This document shows, piece after piece, positions 42,454 to 51,839 of a stretch of DNA of 64,000 nucleotides. The notes beneath the pieces are model-generated. The model worked only from the letters and a program-made list of their open reading frames with translations, was not told where the DNA came from and did no database searches. The position numbers and the translations under genes were made by a program. Within the stretch, counting starts at the first letter, position 1. The number at the start of each line of letters is the position of its first letter. Source of the DNA: Ruminococcus sp. (GTDB lineage: Bacteria; Bacillota; Clostridia; Oscillospirales; Acutalibacteraceae); NCBI GenBank assembly GCA_017403985.1, contig JAFRDE010000021.1, forward strand, positions 1-64,000. The letters are read 5' to 3'.

Positions 42454-42574
42454 GCGGATAAAGAACATCGAACATAGATGCGATTTTGTGCCGAAAACGC
42501 GTAAAATCGGTGCAAAAAAGTATAAAAACCAACGTCATTTTTTAACGATTTATATTTGGAAAGGGCGTGTGATA

Positions 42575-44098
42575 ATGGTCGTAAAATGTGGCAGTCTCGG
42601 ACTGTTCGGAATGAGCACTTACGCGATCGAGATCTAGGGCGATCTCAGCAGGGGGATGGCGGCGTTCGACATCGTCGGATTACCCGACGCGGCAGTCAAG
42701 GAAAGCCGCGACCGCGTGCGCGCCGCGATGAAGAACTGCGGCTTTGAATTTCCGAATTCGCGCCTGATCATCAACCTCGCTCCCGCGGACATCAAAAAAG
42801 AGGGACCGCTCTACGATCTGCCGATCCTGATTACCGTGCTTAAGGCGACGCGCCAGATCACTGCGAACACCGACGACTCCGCCTTTATCGGCGAGCTGAG
42901 TCTGTCGGGCGAGCTGCGCGGCGTCAACGGCGTTCTGCCGATGGCGATCGAAGCGCGCGCGTTGGGGCTGAAAAAGCTCTATGTCCCCGCCGTGAACGCC
43001 AACGAGGGCGCGGTGGTGGATGGCCTTGAGGTCTATCCCGTCAAGCATGTCTTTGAGCTGATCGATCACTTAGCGGGACGGAAACAGATCGAGCCGGCGG
43101 TGTTCCGTCACGACGATCAGATACCCGACAGCGCGCTGGACTTTTCTCAGGTGAAGGGTCAGGCGGAGGCGAAGCGCGCGCTGGAGATCGCCGCGGCGGG
43201 CGGTCATAACGTTCTGCTGATCGGCTCTCCCGGCGCGGGCAAAAGTATGCTCGCGAAAAGGATGGTGACGATCCTGCCTGAGATGACCTTTGACGAAACG
43301 ATCGAAACGACAAAGATCCACTCGATCGCCGGCACCCTGCAAAAGGGCTCGGGGCTGATCACGATGCGCCCGTTCCGATCGCCGCATCATACGATCACCC
43401 GCGTCGGCATGACCGGCGGCGGAACCAATCCGAAGCCCGGCGAGATATCGTTATCGCATAACGGCGTGCTGTTTCTGGACGAGCTGCCGGAGTTCCCGCG
43501 CTCAGTGCTCGAGGTGCTGCGTCAGCCGCTCGAGGACGGCGTGGTGTCGATCTCACGCGCGCACGGCACCTATACCTATCCGTCCGAATTCATGCTGATC
43601 GCCGCGATGAATCCCTGTCCCTGCGGCTTTTATAATCATCCGAAAAAGACCTGTACCTGTTCGGATACGGCGGTACATAAATACCTCAACCGCGTGTCGG
43701 GTCCGCTCCTCGACCGCATCGATATCCACATCGAGGTGCCGCCGGTGGAGTATGACGATCTGACCGCTAAAAGCGGCGAGGAAAAATCCGCCGATATCCG
43801 CGCCCGCGTCAACGCGGCGCGCGCGATCCAGACCGAGCGGTTCAAGGGCTCGCGCACCAAGTGCAACGCGCATATCCAGCCGGCGGTGTTCGAGGACGTC
43901 TGCGTGATGGACGACAAGGCAAACCGGATGCTGAAAGCGGCGTTCGACAAACTCGGCATGACCGCCCGCGCCTATGACAGGATCATGAAGGTCGCGCGCA
44001 CGATCGCCGACCTCGATCAGAGCGAGATCATCAAAGCGTCACACATCAGCGAGGCGATTCAGTACCGCACCCTCGACAGAAAATACTGGCACGAGTAG
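42575..44098 (+). pseudogene. comM: ComM/YifB Mg-chelatase-like AAA+ protein with an in-frame TAG
   Basis: The first 20 codons, MVVKCGSLGLFGMSTYAIEI, are the normal start of this family. A TAG (42635-42637) follows, and the same frame continues GDLSRGMAAFDIVGLPDAAV to the natural stop at 44098. A Glu or Val codon is expected at the TAG (compare 'VEVDISRGLPAFDIVGLPD'). The rest is intact: Walker A GSPGAGKSML, Walker B GVLFLDELPEF, AAMNPCPCGFY, and the C-terminal helical part. Translation might restart at the ATG at 42656, losing the start of the N-terminal domain. ComM helps branch migration in transformation. Strain-specific mutation, sequencing error or re-initiation are all possible. Confidence 0.85.
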
Positions 44099-44099
44099 T

Positions 44100-44160
44100 A
44101 TCAGTGACCAGTGACAAGTGACCAGTGGCAAGTGACCGGTGATTAGTGACAAGCTTCAGA
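44100..44160. repeat. Short tandem repeat, 'AGTGACCAGTGACAAG' type
   Basis: Four near-copies of AGTGACCAGTGRCAAG between comM and the next gene; related to 20195-20245 and 9600-9720. Confidence 0.65.
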
Positions 44161-44169
44161 GAGGTTAAT

Positions 44170-44958
44170 ATGGAAGAGACAGAGAGCTATATCATCCGTG
44201 AAGCGACCGAGGATGACGCTCCGGCGTTACGCGAGATATATGCTTATTATGTGAAAAATACGGCGGCGACATTCGAATATCAGCCGCCGTCGGTTGAAGA
44301 GTTTTCCGCGCGTATCGAGAATGCCCGAAAGCGGTATCCGTACCTGCTGATCGAGCATGACTTTGAGATACTCGGATTCGCGTTCGCGCACGCGTTTCGC
44401 GAGCGTCCCGCCTATGACTATGCCGCCGAGGTGACGATCTATCTGCGAGAGGATATGCGTCACCGGGGACTCGGAAGAATCATCTATACGGCTCTTGAAG
44501 ATGAACTGCGTCGGATAGGTGTGCTCAGCCTGTACGCCTGTGTCGCGCTGCCGTCGGGAGATGACGAACATCTGACGCCGGACAGCCCGCGCTTTCACGA
44601 GGCGCTCGGTTACCGCCGATGTGGCGAATTTTTCAACTGCGGGTACAAGTTCGGCAAGTGGTATACGATGGTGTGGATGGAGAAGGTGATCGGCGATTTC
44701 CCCGAGCATCCCGATCCGCTGACGGCGTATCCCGAGTTGCTGAAAAACACAGAGAAAAACGTCCCCGAACCGCCGTCAAAGTTCGACGGACATCAGGTGC
44801 GTCTGGTGACGGAATACGGCGAAATGTTCCGCGGCGAAGCGGATTCTTTCCCCGCGGAGTTCGGCATGCATGAGCTCGGCAGGGAAGAGAAGGGCGTGCA
44901 GATGGACGGCTTCACTTTTTACAGGAGCGATATCCGCTCGATGGAGCTGATCGGATAA
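44170..44958 (+). CDS. GNAT N-acetyltransferase fused to a small extra domain
   Basis: 262 residues. Residues ~8-180 are a GNAT domain of the phosphinothricin-acetyltransferase type: REATEDDAPALREIYAYYV, EVTIYLREDMRHRGLGRIIY (acetyl-CoA loop), and FHEALGYRRCGEFFNCGYKF GKWYTMVWME. After a linker, residues ~205-262 (GHQVRLVTEYGEMFRGEADS, then MHELGREEKGVQM and FYRSDIRSMELI) look like a small beta domain that occurs alone in other clostridia. GAGAGG precedes the ATG at 44170. The substrate is unknown. Confidence 0.82.
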   Translation: MEETESYIIREATEDDAPALREIYAYYVKNTAATFEYQPPSVEEFSARIENARKRYPYLLIEHDFEILGFAFAHAFRERPAYDYAAEVTIYLREDMRHRGLGRIIYTALEDELRRIGVLSLYACVALPSGDDEHLTPDSPRFHEALGYRRCGEFFNCGYKFGKWYTMVWMEKVIGDFPEHPDPLTAYPELLKNTEKNVPEPPSKFDGHQVRLVTEYGEMFRGEADSFPAEFGMHELGREEKGVQMDGFTFYRSDIRSMELIG

Positions 44959-44986
44959 GTTTTCTGAAAGGGATGTATGAAAGGGT

Positions 44987-45895
44987 ATGAGAATCCTTAT
45001 CACAGGCGGGACGACCTTCGTCAGCAAATATGCGGCGGAATATTTTGCTTCAAAAGGTAATGACGTTACCGTTATCAACCGCGGCAGCAGACCGCAGGTC
45101 ACAGGTGTTACGCATATCAGCTGCGACAGAACGGCTTTAGGCGACAGGCTCAACGGCAAGCGCTTTGATCTTGTCCTTGACGTCACCGCCTATACGGAAA
45201 AACATATCAAAACGCTGCTTAAATCCGGTGTTAGCTTTGATGATTACATTTTTATCAGTTCCAGCGCCGTCTATCCCGAAACCAATCCTCAGCCGTTTAC
45301 CGAGGAACAGCCCTGCGGTTACAATTCCGTTTGGGGCGATTACGGAATGAATAAGCTGAAAGCGGAGCGATACTTGCAGACGAACGTGCCGAACGCTTAT
45401 ATTCTCCGCCCTCCGTATTTCTACGGCGTATATGAAAACCTCTACCGTGAAGCGTTTGTGTTTGACTGCGCGATGCGGGACAGACTGTTTTATCTGCCGC
45501 AAAACGGCGATATGAAACTGCAATTCTTCCATGTTTCCGACCTTTGCCGTTTTGTTGAGATACTGACAGACAAGCACCCCGAACATCACATTTTTAATGT
45601 CGGCAGCAAGGATACTGTTACCGTCAAAGAATGGGTGGAGTTATGCTATAAGGCTGTCGGAAAGACCGCCTTGTTTGTCAGCGTCAGCAAAGATATCCCG
45701 CAGAGAGATTACTTCTGCTTCTACGATTATGAATATGTGCTTGACGTCAGCAAACAAAACGAGTTAATGCCTGATACCGTTCCTCTCGAACAGGGCTTGA
45801 AAGAAGAATTTTTGTGGTACAAAAACAACCTCGACAGCGTTGATAACCGCAAGCCGTATATGGAGTATATTGATAACAGTTTGGTGAAGAAATGA
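44987..45895 (+). CDS. NAD-dependent epimerase/dehydratase-like SDR protein
   Basis: 302 residues. Extended short-chain dehydrogenase: MRILITGGTTFVSKYAAEYF contains a GGT-x2-V version of the G-x2-G-x2-G motif. VTAYTEKHIK and the SSSAVYPE (Ser) site follow, then YGMNKLKAER (catalytic Tyr-Lys) and the ILRPPYFYG block. The C-terminal region sits where the sugar nucleotide would bind. GGGATG-type weak site upstream. It overlaps the next GNAT gene by four bases. Confidence 0.85.
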   Translation: MRILITGGTTFVSKYAAEYFASKGNDVTVINRGSRPQVTGVTHISCDRTALGDRLNGKRFDLVLDVTAYTEKHIKTLLKSGVSFDDYIFISSSAVYPETNPQPFTEEQPCGYNSVWGDYGMNKLKAERYLQTNVPNAYILRPPYFYGVYENLYREAFVFDCAMRDRLFYLPQNGDMKLQFFHVSDLCRFVEILTDKHPEHHIFNVGSKDTVTVKEWVELCYKAVGKTALFVSVSKDIPQRDYFCFYDYEYVLDVSKQNELMPDTVPLEQGLKEEFLWYKNNLDSVDNRKPYMEYIDNSLVKK

Positions 45896-46329
45896 CAGTC
45901 AGAGAAATCAAAGAAAATGAATTAAACGAATTGCTTGAGCTGTATACCCACCTGCACGAGCCTGGTATGCCCGAAAACTGCGAGCGTTTACAAAACGCTT
46001 GGGCGGCGATTTGCAGCGACACGAATCATCATATCATTGTTTGTGAGATTGACGGCATAATTGTATCTTCCTGCGTATGCGTGATCGTTCCGAATCTGAC
46101 GCGCAATATCCGTCCGTACGCTTTTATTGAGAACGTGGTCACTCACGCCGGTCACAGAGGAAAGGGCTATGCGACCGCCTGTCTGAACTACGCAAAGGAG
46201 ATCGCTGTCAGCGCGAACTGTTATAAGATGATGCTTATGACGAGCGCCAAAACCGAAAGCACCCTCAACTTCTACCGACAAGCCGGCTACAACTGCACGG
46301 ACAAAACCGCGTTTATCCAATGGCTGTGA
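45892..46329 (+). CDS. GNAT-family N-acetyltransferase
   Basis: 145 residues. VREIKENELNELLELYTHLH, then PYAFIENVVTHAGHRGKGYATACLNYA (acetyl-CoA loop R-G-x-G-x-A) and NFYRQAGYNCTDKTAFI. Start overlaps the stop of the epimerase gene (ATGA), and another GNAT gene follows after nine bases. Substrate unknown. Confidence 0.88.
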   Translation: MTVREIKENELNELLELYTHLHEPGMPENCERLQNAWAAICSDTNHHIIVCEIDGIIVSSCVCVIVPNLTRNIRPYAFIENVVTHAGHRGKGYATACLNYAKEIAVSANCYKMMLMTSAKTESTLNFYRQAGYNCTDKTAFIQWL

Positions 46330-46338
46330 GGAATAAAA

Positions 46339-46809
46339 ATGGACATAAAGCTCATAAAAGCGGAGTTTGATGAAATAAAAACGATCCTGCAAATGCAGAA
46401 AGAAGCCTTTGCACAGTTATATGAAAAGTATCGGGATACCGAGACCAGTCCCGCGACGGAACAATACGAGGATATTCTGCGCCGTTTTAATCAGCCGGAA
46501 ACGACCTATTATTTTATCACGGCGAATGATGAAAAGGTCGGCGTGATCCGTGTGGTAGATTTCAAAGACGGCGTTACCCGAAAAAGGATCTCTCCGATTT
46601 TCATTATGCAGGATTATCGAGGCAAAGGGTATGCTCAGCAGGCGATAAAAGAAGCGGAGCGTCTTCACGGCGAGCATCACTGGAAGATTGATACGATCCT
46701 GCAGGAAAAGGGCAACTGTTATCTGTATGAAAAGCTCGGCTATCACCAAACAGGCAAAACGGAACAAATCAATGATAAAATGACGATCGTTTTTTATGAG
46801 AAGGACTGA
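46339..46809 (+). CDS. GNAT-family N-acetyltransferase
   Basis: 156 residues. YYFITANDEKVGVIRVVDFK, then ISPIFIMQDYRGKGYAQQAI (acetyl-CoA loop) and NCYLYEKLGYHQTGKTEQIN DKMTIVFYE at the end. Third acetyltransferase in this run of genes and the last before a terminator. Substrate unknown. Confidence 0.88.
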   Translation: MDIKLIKAEFDEIKTILQMQKEAFAQLYEKYRDTETSPATEQYEDILRRFNQPETTYYFITANDEKVGVIRVVDFKDGVTRKRISPIFIMQDYRGKGYAQQAIKEAERLHGEHHWKIDTILQEKGNCYLYEKLGYHQTGKTEQINDKMTIVFYEKD

Positions 46810-46846
46810 AGCAATAAGGTATGCGGATTGTCGAGATACATTTCAG

Positions 46847-46874
46847 AGGCAGAGCTTGACGGCTCTGCCTTTTG
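46847..46874 (+). terminator. Intrinsic terminator after the GNAT genes
   Basis: AGGCAGAGC / GGCTCTGCCT with loop TTGAC, then TTT. Between this and 47067 I see nothing else. Confidence 0.8.
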
Positions 46875-47067
46875 ACTTTGCCGATCGGAGAATCGGCGGT
46901 TTCCGACAGTATTTGCGGCGAAAAGCAAGAAATGGGAACAGGGTAAAATAAAGCAAATTGATTACAAAATAATTACATAAAGGAATTATAATTATAGAAA
47001 AAGCGACGATTCAAAATGTGCAAAACCATACAATATTACTAAAAAGTATTACAAAAAAGAATTTCAG

Positions 47068-47096
47068 TTGACTTTACCGCCCCTTTGTATTATCTT
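47068..47096 (+). promoter_or_regulatory. Promoter of murA
   Basis: TTGACT, 17 bases, TATCTT. A small CACGGC / GCCGTG hairpin lies in the leader near 47130-47150. Confidence 0.6.
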
Positions 47097-47204
47097 ATGT
47101 ATAAGCAAAAGTGCAAGTATACGCATCATTCACGGCTTTGCCGTGCGACTTATAATTCGAGAACATAACCGAACAAACTCACGTTTTTAGGAAGTGTACA
47201 GATT

Positions 47205-48497
47205 TTGGAAAAGATTATCATCAACGGCGGAAAGCCTTTATTCGGTGAAGTCACCGTCAGCGGCGCGAAGAACGCCGCGGTCGCGATCATCCCCGCGGTC
47301 GTGCTTTGTGACGAGCCCTGCCGCATCGAAAATATCCCGAACATCTCCGACGTCACGCTGATCGCCAACATCCTGCAGGATATGGGCGCGATGGTGCGCC
47401 GCGTGGATAAGAATACGCTCGATATCGACCCGCGTCCCATCAACACCTATGAGGCGACGCATGACGCCGTGCGCGGTATGCGCGCGTCCTACTACCTTCT
47501 TGGCGCGCTTCTGGGCCGTTTCCACAATGCGAAGGTCGCCCTGCCCGGCGGCTGCAACTTCGGCGTGCGTCCGATCGACCAGCATCTGAAGGGTTTCGCG
47601 CTGATGGGCGCGACCAACGAGCTCGTCAACGGCGCCGTCATCGAAAGCACCACCTCGGGATCCTTCCACGGCGCGCGTGTTTATTTCGATACCGTATCCG
47701 TCGGCTCGACCATCAACCTGATGCTCGCCGCCGTCAAAGCGGAGGGTCAGACGATCCTGGAAAACGCCGCCAAGGAACCGCATATCGTCGACCTGGCGAA
47801 CTTCCTCAACTCGATGGGCGCCAACATCCGCGGCGCCGGTACTGACGTCATCAAGATCCGCGGCGTGGAGTATCTGCACGGCGTGACCTATTCCATCATC
47901 CCCGACCAGATCGAGGCGGGCACCTACATGGCTGCCGCCGCCGCGACCAGAGGCAGGATCACCATCCGCAACATCACCCCGAAGCATCTGGAGTCGATCA
48001 GCTCCAAGCTGATGGAAATGGGCTGTGAGATCGAAGAATACGATGAAGCGGTCATCATCGACGCGACTAAGCGTCCGCTGAACCGCGTGAATATCAAGAC
48101 GATGCCGCATCCCGGCTTCCCGACCGACTGTCAGCCGCAGTTTGTCGCGCTCCTGTCTACCGTAAAGGGAACCTCCATCGTCAACGAAAGCGTATGGGAT
48201 AACCGCTATCAGTATGTCAGCGAGCTTGTCCGCATGGGCGCGAAGATCTCTGTCGAAGGCAGACTCGCGATCATCGAGGGCGGCACCCTGACCGGCGCTC
48301 CCGTGAAGGCGACCGACCTGCGCGCAGGCGCGGCGATGGTGATCGCCGGACTGGTCGCGGAGGGTACGACGACGATCTCGAATATCAAGTACATCGAGCG
48401 CGGATATTCGGATGTTGTGACAAAGTTCCAGTCGCTGGGCGCGGATATCAAAAAGAATTATATACCCGATCCCACCGACGTTCTGACGACAGCTTAA
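47205..48497 (+). CDS. murA: UDP-N-acetylglucosamine 1-carboxyvinyltransferase
   Basis: 430 residues. First committed step of peptidoglycan synthesis, adding enolpyruvate to UDP-GlcNAc. VSGAKNAAVAIIPAVVL (Lys 22 equivalent) opens the protein. The reactive-loop region reads LPGGCNFGVRPIDQHLKGF. The usual fosfomycin-target Cys appears in GGCNFGVRP. The later PHPGFPTDCQPQFVALL block is typical. The start is TTG at 47205 with AGGAAGTG upstream, an uncommon start codon. Terminator follows. Confidence 0.95.
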   Translation: MEKIIINGGKPLFGEVTVSGAKNAAVAIIPAVVLCDEPCRIENIPNISDVTLIANILQDMGAMVRRVDKNTLDIDPRPINTYEATHDAVRGMRASYYLLGALLGRFHNAKVALPGGCNFGVRPIDQHLKGFALMGATNELVNGAVIESTTSGSFHGARVYFDTVSVGSTINLMLAAVKAEGQTILENAAKEPHIVDLANFLNSMGANIRGAGTDVIKIRGVEYLHGVTYSIIPDQIEAGTYMAAAAATRGRITIRNITPKHLESISSKLMEMGCEIEEYDEAVIIDATKRPLNRVNIKTMPHPGFPTDCQPQFVALLSTVKGTSIVNESVWDNRYQYVSELVRMGAKISVEGRLAIIEGGTLTGAPVKATDLRAGAAMVIAGLVAEGTTTISNIKYIERGYSDVVTKFQSLGADIKKNYIPDPTDVLTTA

Positions 48498-48505
48498 AGA
48501 AAAGT

Positions 48506-48531
48506 AAAAGCCACCTGAGGGTGGCTTTTTT
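48506..48531 (+). terminator. Intrinsic terminator after murA
   Basis: AAAGCCACC / GGTGGCTTT with loop TGAG and a T-run. Confidence 0.85.
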
Positions 48532-48600
48532 GGTGAATAGTGAATGGTGAACGGTGAAGGGCGGGCTATGCCCGCACCCGATTTCTATTAGGATAATGAG
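48532..48600. repeat. Intergenic repeat with GGCGGGCTATGCCCGCACCC
   Basis: GTGAATAGTGAATGGTGAAC is followed by GGGCGGGCTATGCCCGCACC; same family as 14992-15175. Confidence 0.65.
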
Positions 48601-48609
48601 GATAAAGAT

Positions 48610-49398
48610 ATGGCAAAAATCGTACCGCTCTTCTCGTCGAGCAAGGGCAATTCCTATTACATACAGGGCAACGGTTCCGCGATCCTGATCGACGCGGGAC
48701 GCAATCTCAAACAGCTCGAGCTGGCGATGTCACAAAACGGGCTGAGCACGCGCGAAGTGCGCGCGGTATTCGTCACGCATGAGCATACCGATCATATCAG
48801 CGCGCTGAATGTGCTTCTCAAGCGATATGACATCCCGCTCTACGCCTCGCGCGGAACGCTGGATTATCTGACGCGGTACGACAAGGTGCCGACGAAAGCG
48901 CGGCTGAACGTGATCGAGAACATCGTCGAGACCGACGACTTCCGCGTACAGCGCGTCGATACCTCCCACGACGCCGCGGAGCCCTGCGGCTACTTTATCA
49001 CCACGCCCGACGGACGGCGGATGAGCATCGTGACCGATACGGGCTTTCTGACGGAGGACGCGCGGCTGGCGCTGTCGCGCTCGCACCTTGCGGTGGTGGA
49101 ATCCAACCATGATATCGATATGCTCCGCGAGGGACCGTATCCGTATATCCTGAAGAAACGTATCCTGTCGGATAACGGACACCTGAGCAACGCCGCCTGT
49201 GCCGAGGCGCTGCCCGCCTTTGTCGGCGCGGGACTGACGCGCATCATCCTCGGGCACCTGAGCGAAGAGAACAACACCCCGCACCTCGCCGTGAGCGAGT
49301 CGGTGGGCGCGCTGAACCGCGCGGGGATGATCATCGACAACGACTATACGCTCGACGTCGCGCCCGTCGTGACGAACGGGAAATCCGTGATATTTTGA
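48610..49398 (+). CDS. walJ: WalJ/YycJ-type metallo-beta-lactamase-fold hydrolase
   Basis: 262 residues. Begins KIVPLFSSSKGNSYYIQGNG and has the metal motif VTHEHTDHISAL (H-x-H-x-D-H). Further metal ligands are in RRMSIVTDTGF, VESNHDIDM and LSDNGHLSN, and ILGHLSEENNTP lies near the end. This is the family pattern for YycJ/WalJ, an exonuclease-like protein tied to DNA replication and cell-wall timing. It lies just ahead of rlmH, the common Firmicutes order. ATG at 48610 has GGATAAAG upstream. Confidence 0.9.
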   Translation: MAKIVPLFSSSKGNSYYIQGNGSAILIDAGRNLKQLELAMSQNGLSTREVRAVFVTHEHTDHISALNVLLKRYDIPLYASRGTLDYLTRYDKVPTKARLNVIENIVETDDFRVQRVDTSHDAAEPCGYFITTPDGRRMSIVTDTGFLTEDARLALSRSHLAVVESNHDIDMLREGPYPYILKKRILSDNGHLSNAACAEALPAFVGAGLTRIILGHLSEENNTPHLAVSESVGALNRAGMIIDNDYTLDVAPVVTNGKSVIF

Positions 49399-49404
49399 GA
49401 AGTA

Positions 49405-49442
49405 CCGACTATGTAGGGGAGGGGCTTGCTCCTCCCGCTAAA
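49405..49442. repeat. Short repeat GTAGGGGAGGGGCTTGCTCCTCCCG
   Basis: Same palindrome as at 17316-17350 and 55779-55803; it lies between walJ and rlmH. Confidence 0.6.
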
Positions 49443-49456
49443 AAAAAGAGGTTAAC

Positions 49457-49936
49457 ATGCTTACCATCAACATCATCTGCGTCGGCAAGCTGAAAGAAAG
49501 CTACCTGCGCGGCGCTGTCGAAGAATACAGCAAGCGCATGAAGCCGCTGTGCAAACTGAATATCATCGAGCTCGGCGAGGAACGGGTCGGCGATAATCCG
49601 TCGGACGCGGAAATACAGCACACGATCACCGCCGAAAGCGATCGCATCATGCAAAAGATCGGCAAGGGCGATTATGTGATCGCGATGTGCGTCGAGGGGA
49701 AGAACATCAGCTCCGAGGAGCTGTCCTCCCGACTGGAAAGCATCAGTATGACGCACAGCACCGTCGACCTGATCATCGGCGGATCATGGGGTCTCAGCGA
49801 CAGCCTGAAAGCCCGCGCGGATTTCAAACTCAGCATGGGGAAGATGACCTTCCCGCATCAGCTGTGCCGCGTGATGCTCTTGGAGCAGCTCTACCGCGCG
49901 TTCCAGATCAGCAAGGGCACGAAATATCATAAATAA
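49457..49936 (+). CDS. rlmH: 23S rRNA (pseudouridine1915-N3)-methyltransferase
   Basis: 159 residues of the SPOUT class with a C-terminal trefoil knot: IICVGKLKESYLRGAVEEYS at the start, IGGSWGLSDSLKARADFKLS, and MTFPHQLCRVMLLEQLYRAF with the ending GTKYHK. All are standard for RlmH. AAGAGG precedes the ATG. Confidence 0.96.
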   Translation: MLTINIICVGKLKESYLRGAVEEYSKRMKPLCKLNIIELGEERVGDNPSDAEIQHTITAESDRIMQKIGKGDYVIAMCVEGKNISSEELSSRLESISMTHSTVDLIIGGSWGLSDSLKARADFKLSMGKMTFPHQLCRVMLLEQLYRAFQISKGTKYHK

Positions 49937-50083
49937 TGAGGAATTAGGAGTTAGGAATTAGGAATTATCGGGAATGCTTCGCATTTTTGATTTGTATACG
50001 CAACCATAATCGGCGATCAATTATTTAAATCGGGTGCGGGTGTCCCGCCGTCAATTCCTAACTCCTAATTCCTAATTGAAATG
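49937..50083. repeat. Palindromic intergenic repeat, 'TTAGGAATTAGGA' type
   Basis: Left: GGAATTAGGAGTTAGGAATT; right: TTCCTAACTCCTAATTCC, inverted. The middle carries GGTGCGGGTGTCCCGCC, a variant of the GGGCTCTGCCCGCACCCG element in reverse. Confidence 0.65.
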
Positions 50084-50093
50084 AGGTGAAAGC

Positions 50094-51779
50094 ATGGCTT
50101 TTGACGGCATTATGATGACGATGGTGCGGCGCGAGATGACCGACGCTCTGGCCGGTTCGCGCGTCAATCAGATCTACCAGCCCGCGCGCGACGAGCTGGT
50201 GTTCGCGTTTCGTACGTCGGAGGGGACGAAAAAGGTCCTGATCCGTCTGTCGGATTCGCCGCGTGTCCATATCTCCTCCTGTTCGATCGAGAATCCTCCC
50301 GTCCCGCCCATGCTGTGTATGCTGCTGCGAAAGCGGCTCGGCGGCGCGAGGCTCGGCGAAATCACCCAGCCGCAGAACGAGCGCGTTCTGTGCCTGCATT
50401 TTGAGGCGCTCAACGAGATCGGCGACCGCGAAAACCTGCGCCTGTATATCGAGATCATGGGCCGCTATTCCAACGCCGTCCTCACCGACGGCGAGGACAG
50501 GGTCATCGACACCGTGCGCCGGATCGATTTCTCCGTGTCCGAGGAGCGCGTCCTGCTGCCGAAGATGCCCTACGAGCTGCCGCGGATGCAGGATAAGCTG
50601 TGTATCGAAGAAAGCGAACCCGCGGAGATCGTCAGCCGTATCGAAGACCTCGGCGGAGATGACCGCGCCGTGCTGAACACGATACAGGGAATATCCCCGA
50701 TGATTGCGCGCGAGATCTGCTACCGCGCCGAAAGCACGGATATGCCGACGCAGATCGCGGCGCTGAAAGCGGCGGTCGAAGAGGGCAGGGGAGAGCCGAC
50801 GCTGATATACAAAGCGGACGGCTCGCCGATGGATTTTGCCTTCATGGATATCCGTCAGTATGAGGGCGCGCTGACAGTAAAGCATTTCGACACTTACGGC
50901 GGGCTGCTGGACGCGTTCTACTCCGAGCGCGACCGTATCGCGCGGATGAAGGCGAAAAGCGCGGATATCGGCAAGGTGGTCGGCAACGGAATCGACCGCC
51001 TGTCGCGCAAGATCAATCTGCAAAAAGCCGATCTGAAAAAGTGCGCCGACCGCGAACAGCTCCGCATCAAAGGCGACCTGCTGCAGGCGAACCTGTACCG
51101 CATCGAGCGCGGCGCGACATCCGTCACGGTCGAGAACTTTTACGCCGAGGACAACGCGTTGATCACCATTCAACTCGACCCGACGATCACCCCCGCGATG
51201 AACGCCCAGCGCTGTTATAAGGAGTATAATAAAGCGAAGACCCGCGAGGTCATGCTGACCGAGCAGATCAAAAAAGCGACCGAGGAGCTCGCCTATCTCG
51301 AGAGCGTGCAGGAGATGCTGTCGCGATGCGAGACCGAGGCGGAGCTCTCCGCGATCCGCGAGGAACTCAGGGAACAGGGGTATCTCAAGGCGCAAAAGGG
51401 ATCTGTCAAGCGCAAGGACAAGCCCCTGCCGCCGATCGAATATACAAGCTCCGACGGCTTTCGCATACTCGTCGGGCGCAACAACAAACAGAACGATCAG
51501 CTCACCCTCCATACGGCGAACAAAAACGATATGTGGCTGCACACCAAGGGCATCCACGGCAGCCATGTGATCATCGTATCGGACGGCAGAGAGATCACCG
51601 AGATCGCGATCCGCGAAGCGGCACAGATCGCCGCCGCCCACAGCAAGGGCAAAGACAGCGCGCAGGTGCCGGTGGATTACACCCGCGTCAAGAACGTCAG
51701 CAAGCCCAACGGCGCTCTGCCCGGCAAGGTGATCTATGTGAACTACAACACGGTGTATGTGAAACCGGATAAAAAGTAA
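50094..51779 (+). CDS. rqcH: RqcH/Rqc2-type NFACT protein (ribosome quality control)
   Basis: 561 residues. The N-terminal NFACT-N domain (MAFDGIMMTMVRREMTDALAGSR, VHISS) has an acidic-Arg pair, ERVLCLHF, where RqcH enzymes usually have DR. A helix-hairpin-helix part follows (LNTIQGISPMIAREICYRAE), then a long coiled coil (~270-410). Last is the NFACT-R RNA-binding domain (SSDGFRILVGRNNKQNDQLT, WLHTKGIHGSHVII, DYTRVKNVSKPNGALPGKVI). RqcH recruits tRNA-Ala to stalled 50S subunits and adds Ala tails. AATGAGGTG precedes the ATG. Confidence 0.93.
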   Translation: MAFDGIMMTMVRREMTDALAGSRVNQIYQPARDELVFAFRTSEGTKKVLIRLSDSPRVHISSCSIENPPVPPMLCMLLRKRLGGARLGEITQPQNERVLCLHFEALNEIGDRENLRLYIEIMGRYSNAVLTDGEDRVIDTVRRIDFSVSEERVLLPKMPYELPRMQDKLCIEESEPAEIVSRIEDLGGDDRAVLNTIQGISPMIAREICYRAESTDMPTQIAALKAAVEEGRGEPTLIYKADGSPMDFAFMDIRQYEGALTVKHFDTYGGLLDAFYSERDRIARMKAKSADIGKVVGNGIDRLSRKINLQKADLKKCADREQLRIKGDLLQANLYRIERGATSVTVENFYAEDNALITIQLDPTITPAMNAQRCYKEYNKAKTREVMLTEQIKKATEELAYLESVQEMLSRCETEAELSAIREELREQGYLKAQKGSVKRKDKPLPPIEYTSSDGFRILVGRNNKQNDQLTLHTANKNDMWLHTKGIHGSHVIIVSDGREITEIAIREAAQIAAAHSKGKDSAQVPVDYTRVKNVSKPNGALPGKVIYVNYNTVYVKPDKK

Positions 51780-51794
51780 AAAAAAGAGAAACGT

Positions 51795-51834
51795 CCCCCT
51801 TTGTCTGACGCGCGCGTCGGCAGAGGGGGTTTTT
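51795..51834 (+). terminator. Intrinsic terminator after rqcH
   Basis: CCCCCTTTGTCTGAC / GTCGGCAGAGGGGG (with mismatches) and loop GCGCGC, then TTTTT. Confidence 0.8.
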
Positions 51835-51839
51835 GTATA

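Noticed and set aside
42635..42637. TAG in comM as selenocysteine or pyrrolysine
   Set aside because: Selenocysteine uses TGA. Pyrrolysine is not expected in this family, and TAG ends several other genes here.
50058..51641. A 527-residue open frame on the minus strand opposite rqcH
   Set aside because: It lies wholly antisense to a well-matched NFACT protein, has no ribosome site, and its composition (His, Arg, Asp, Leu) is that of a shadow frame in GC-rich codons.
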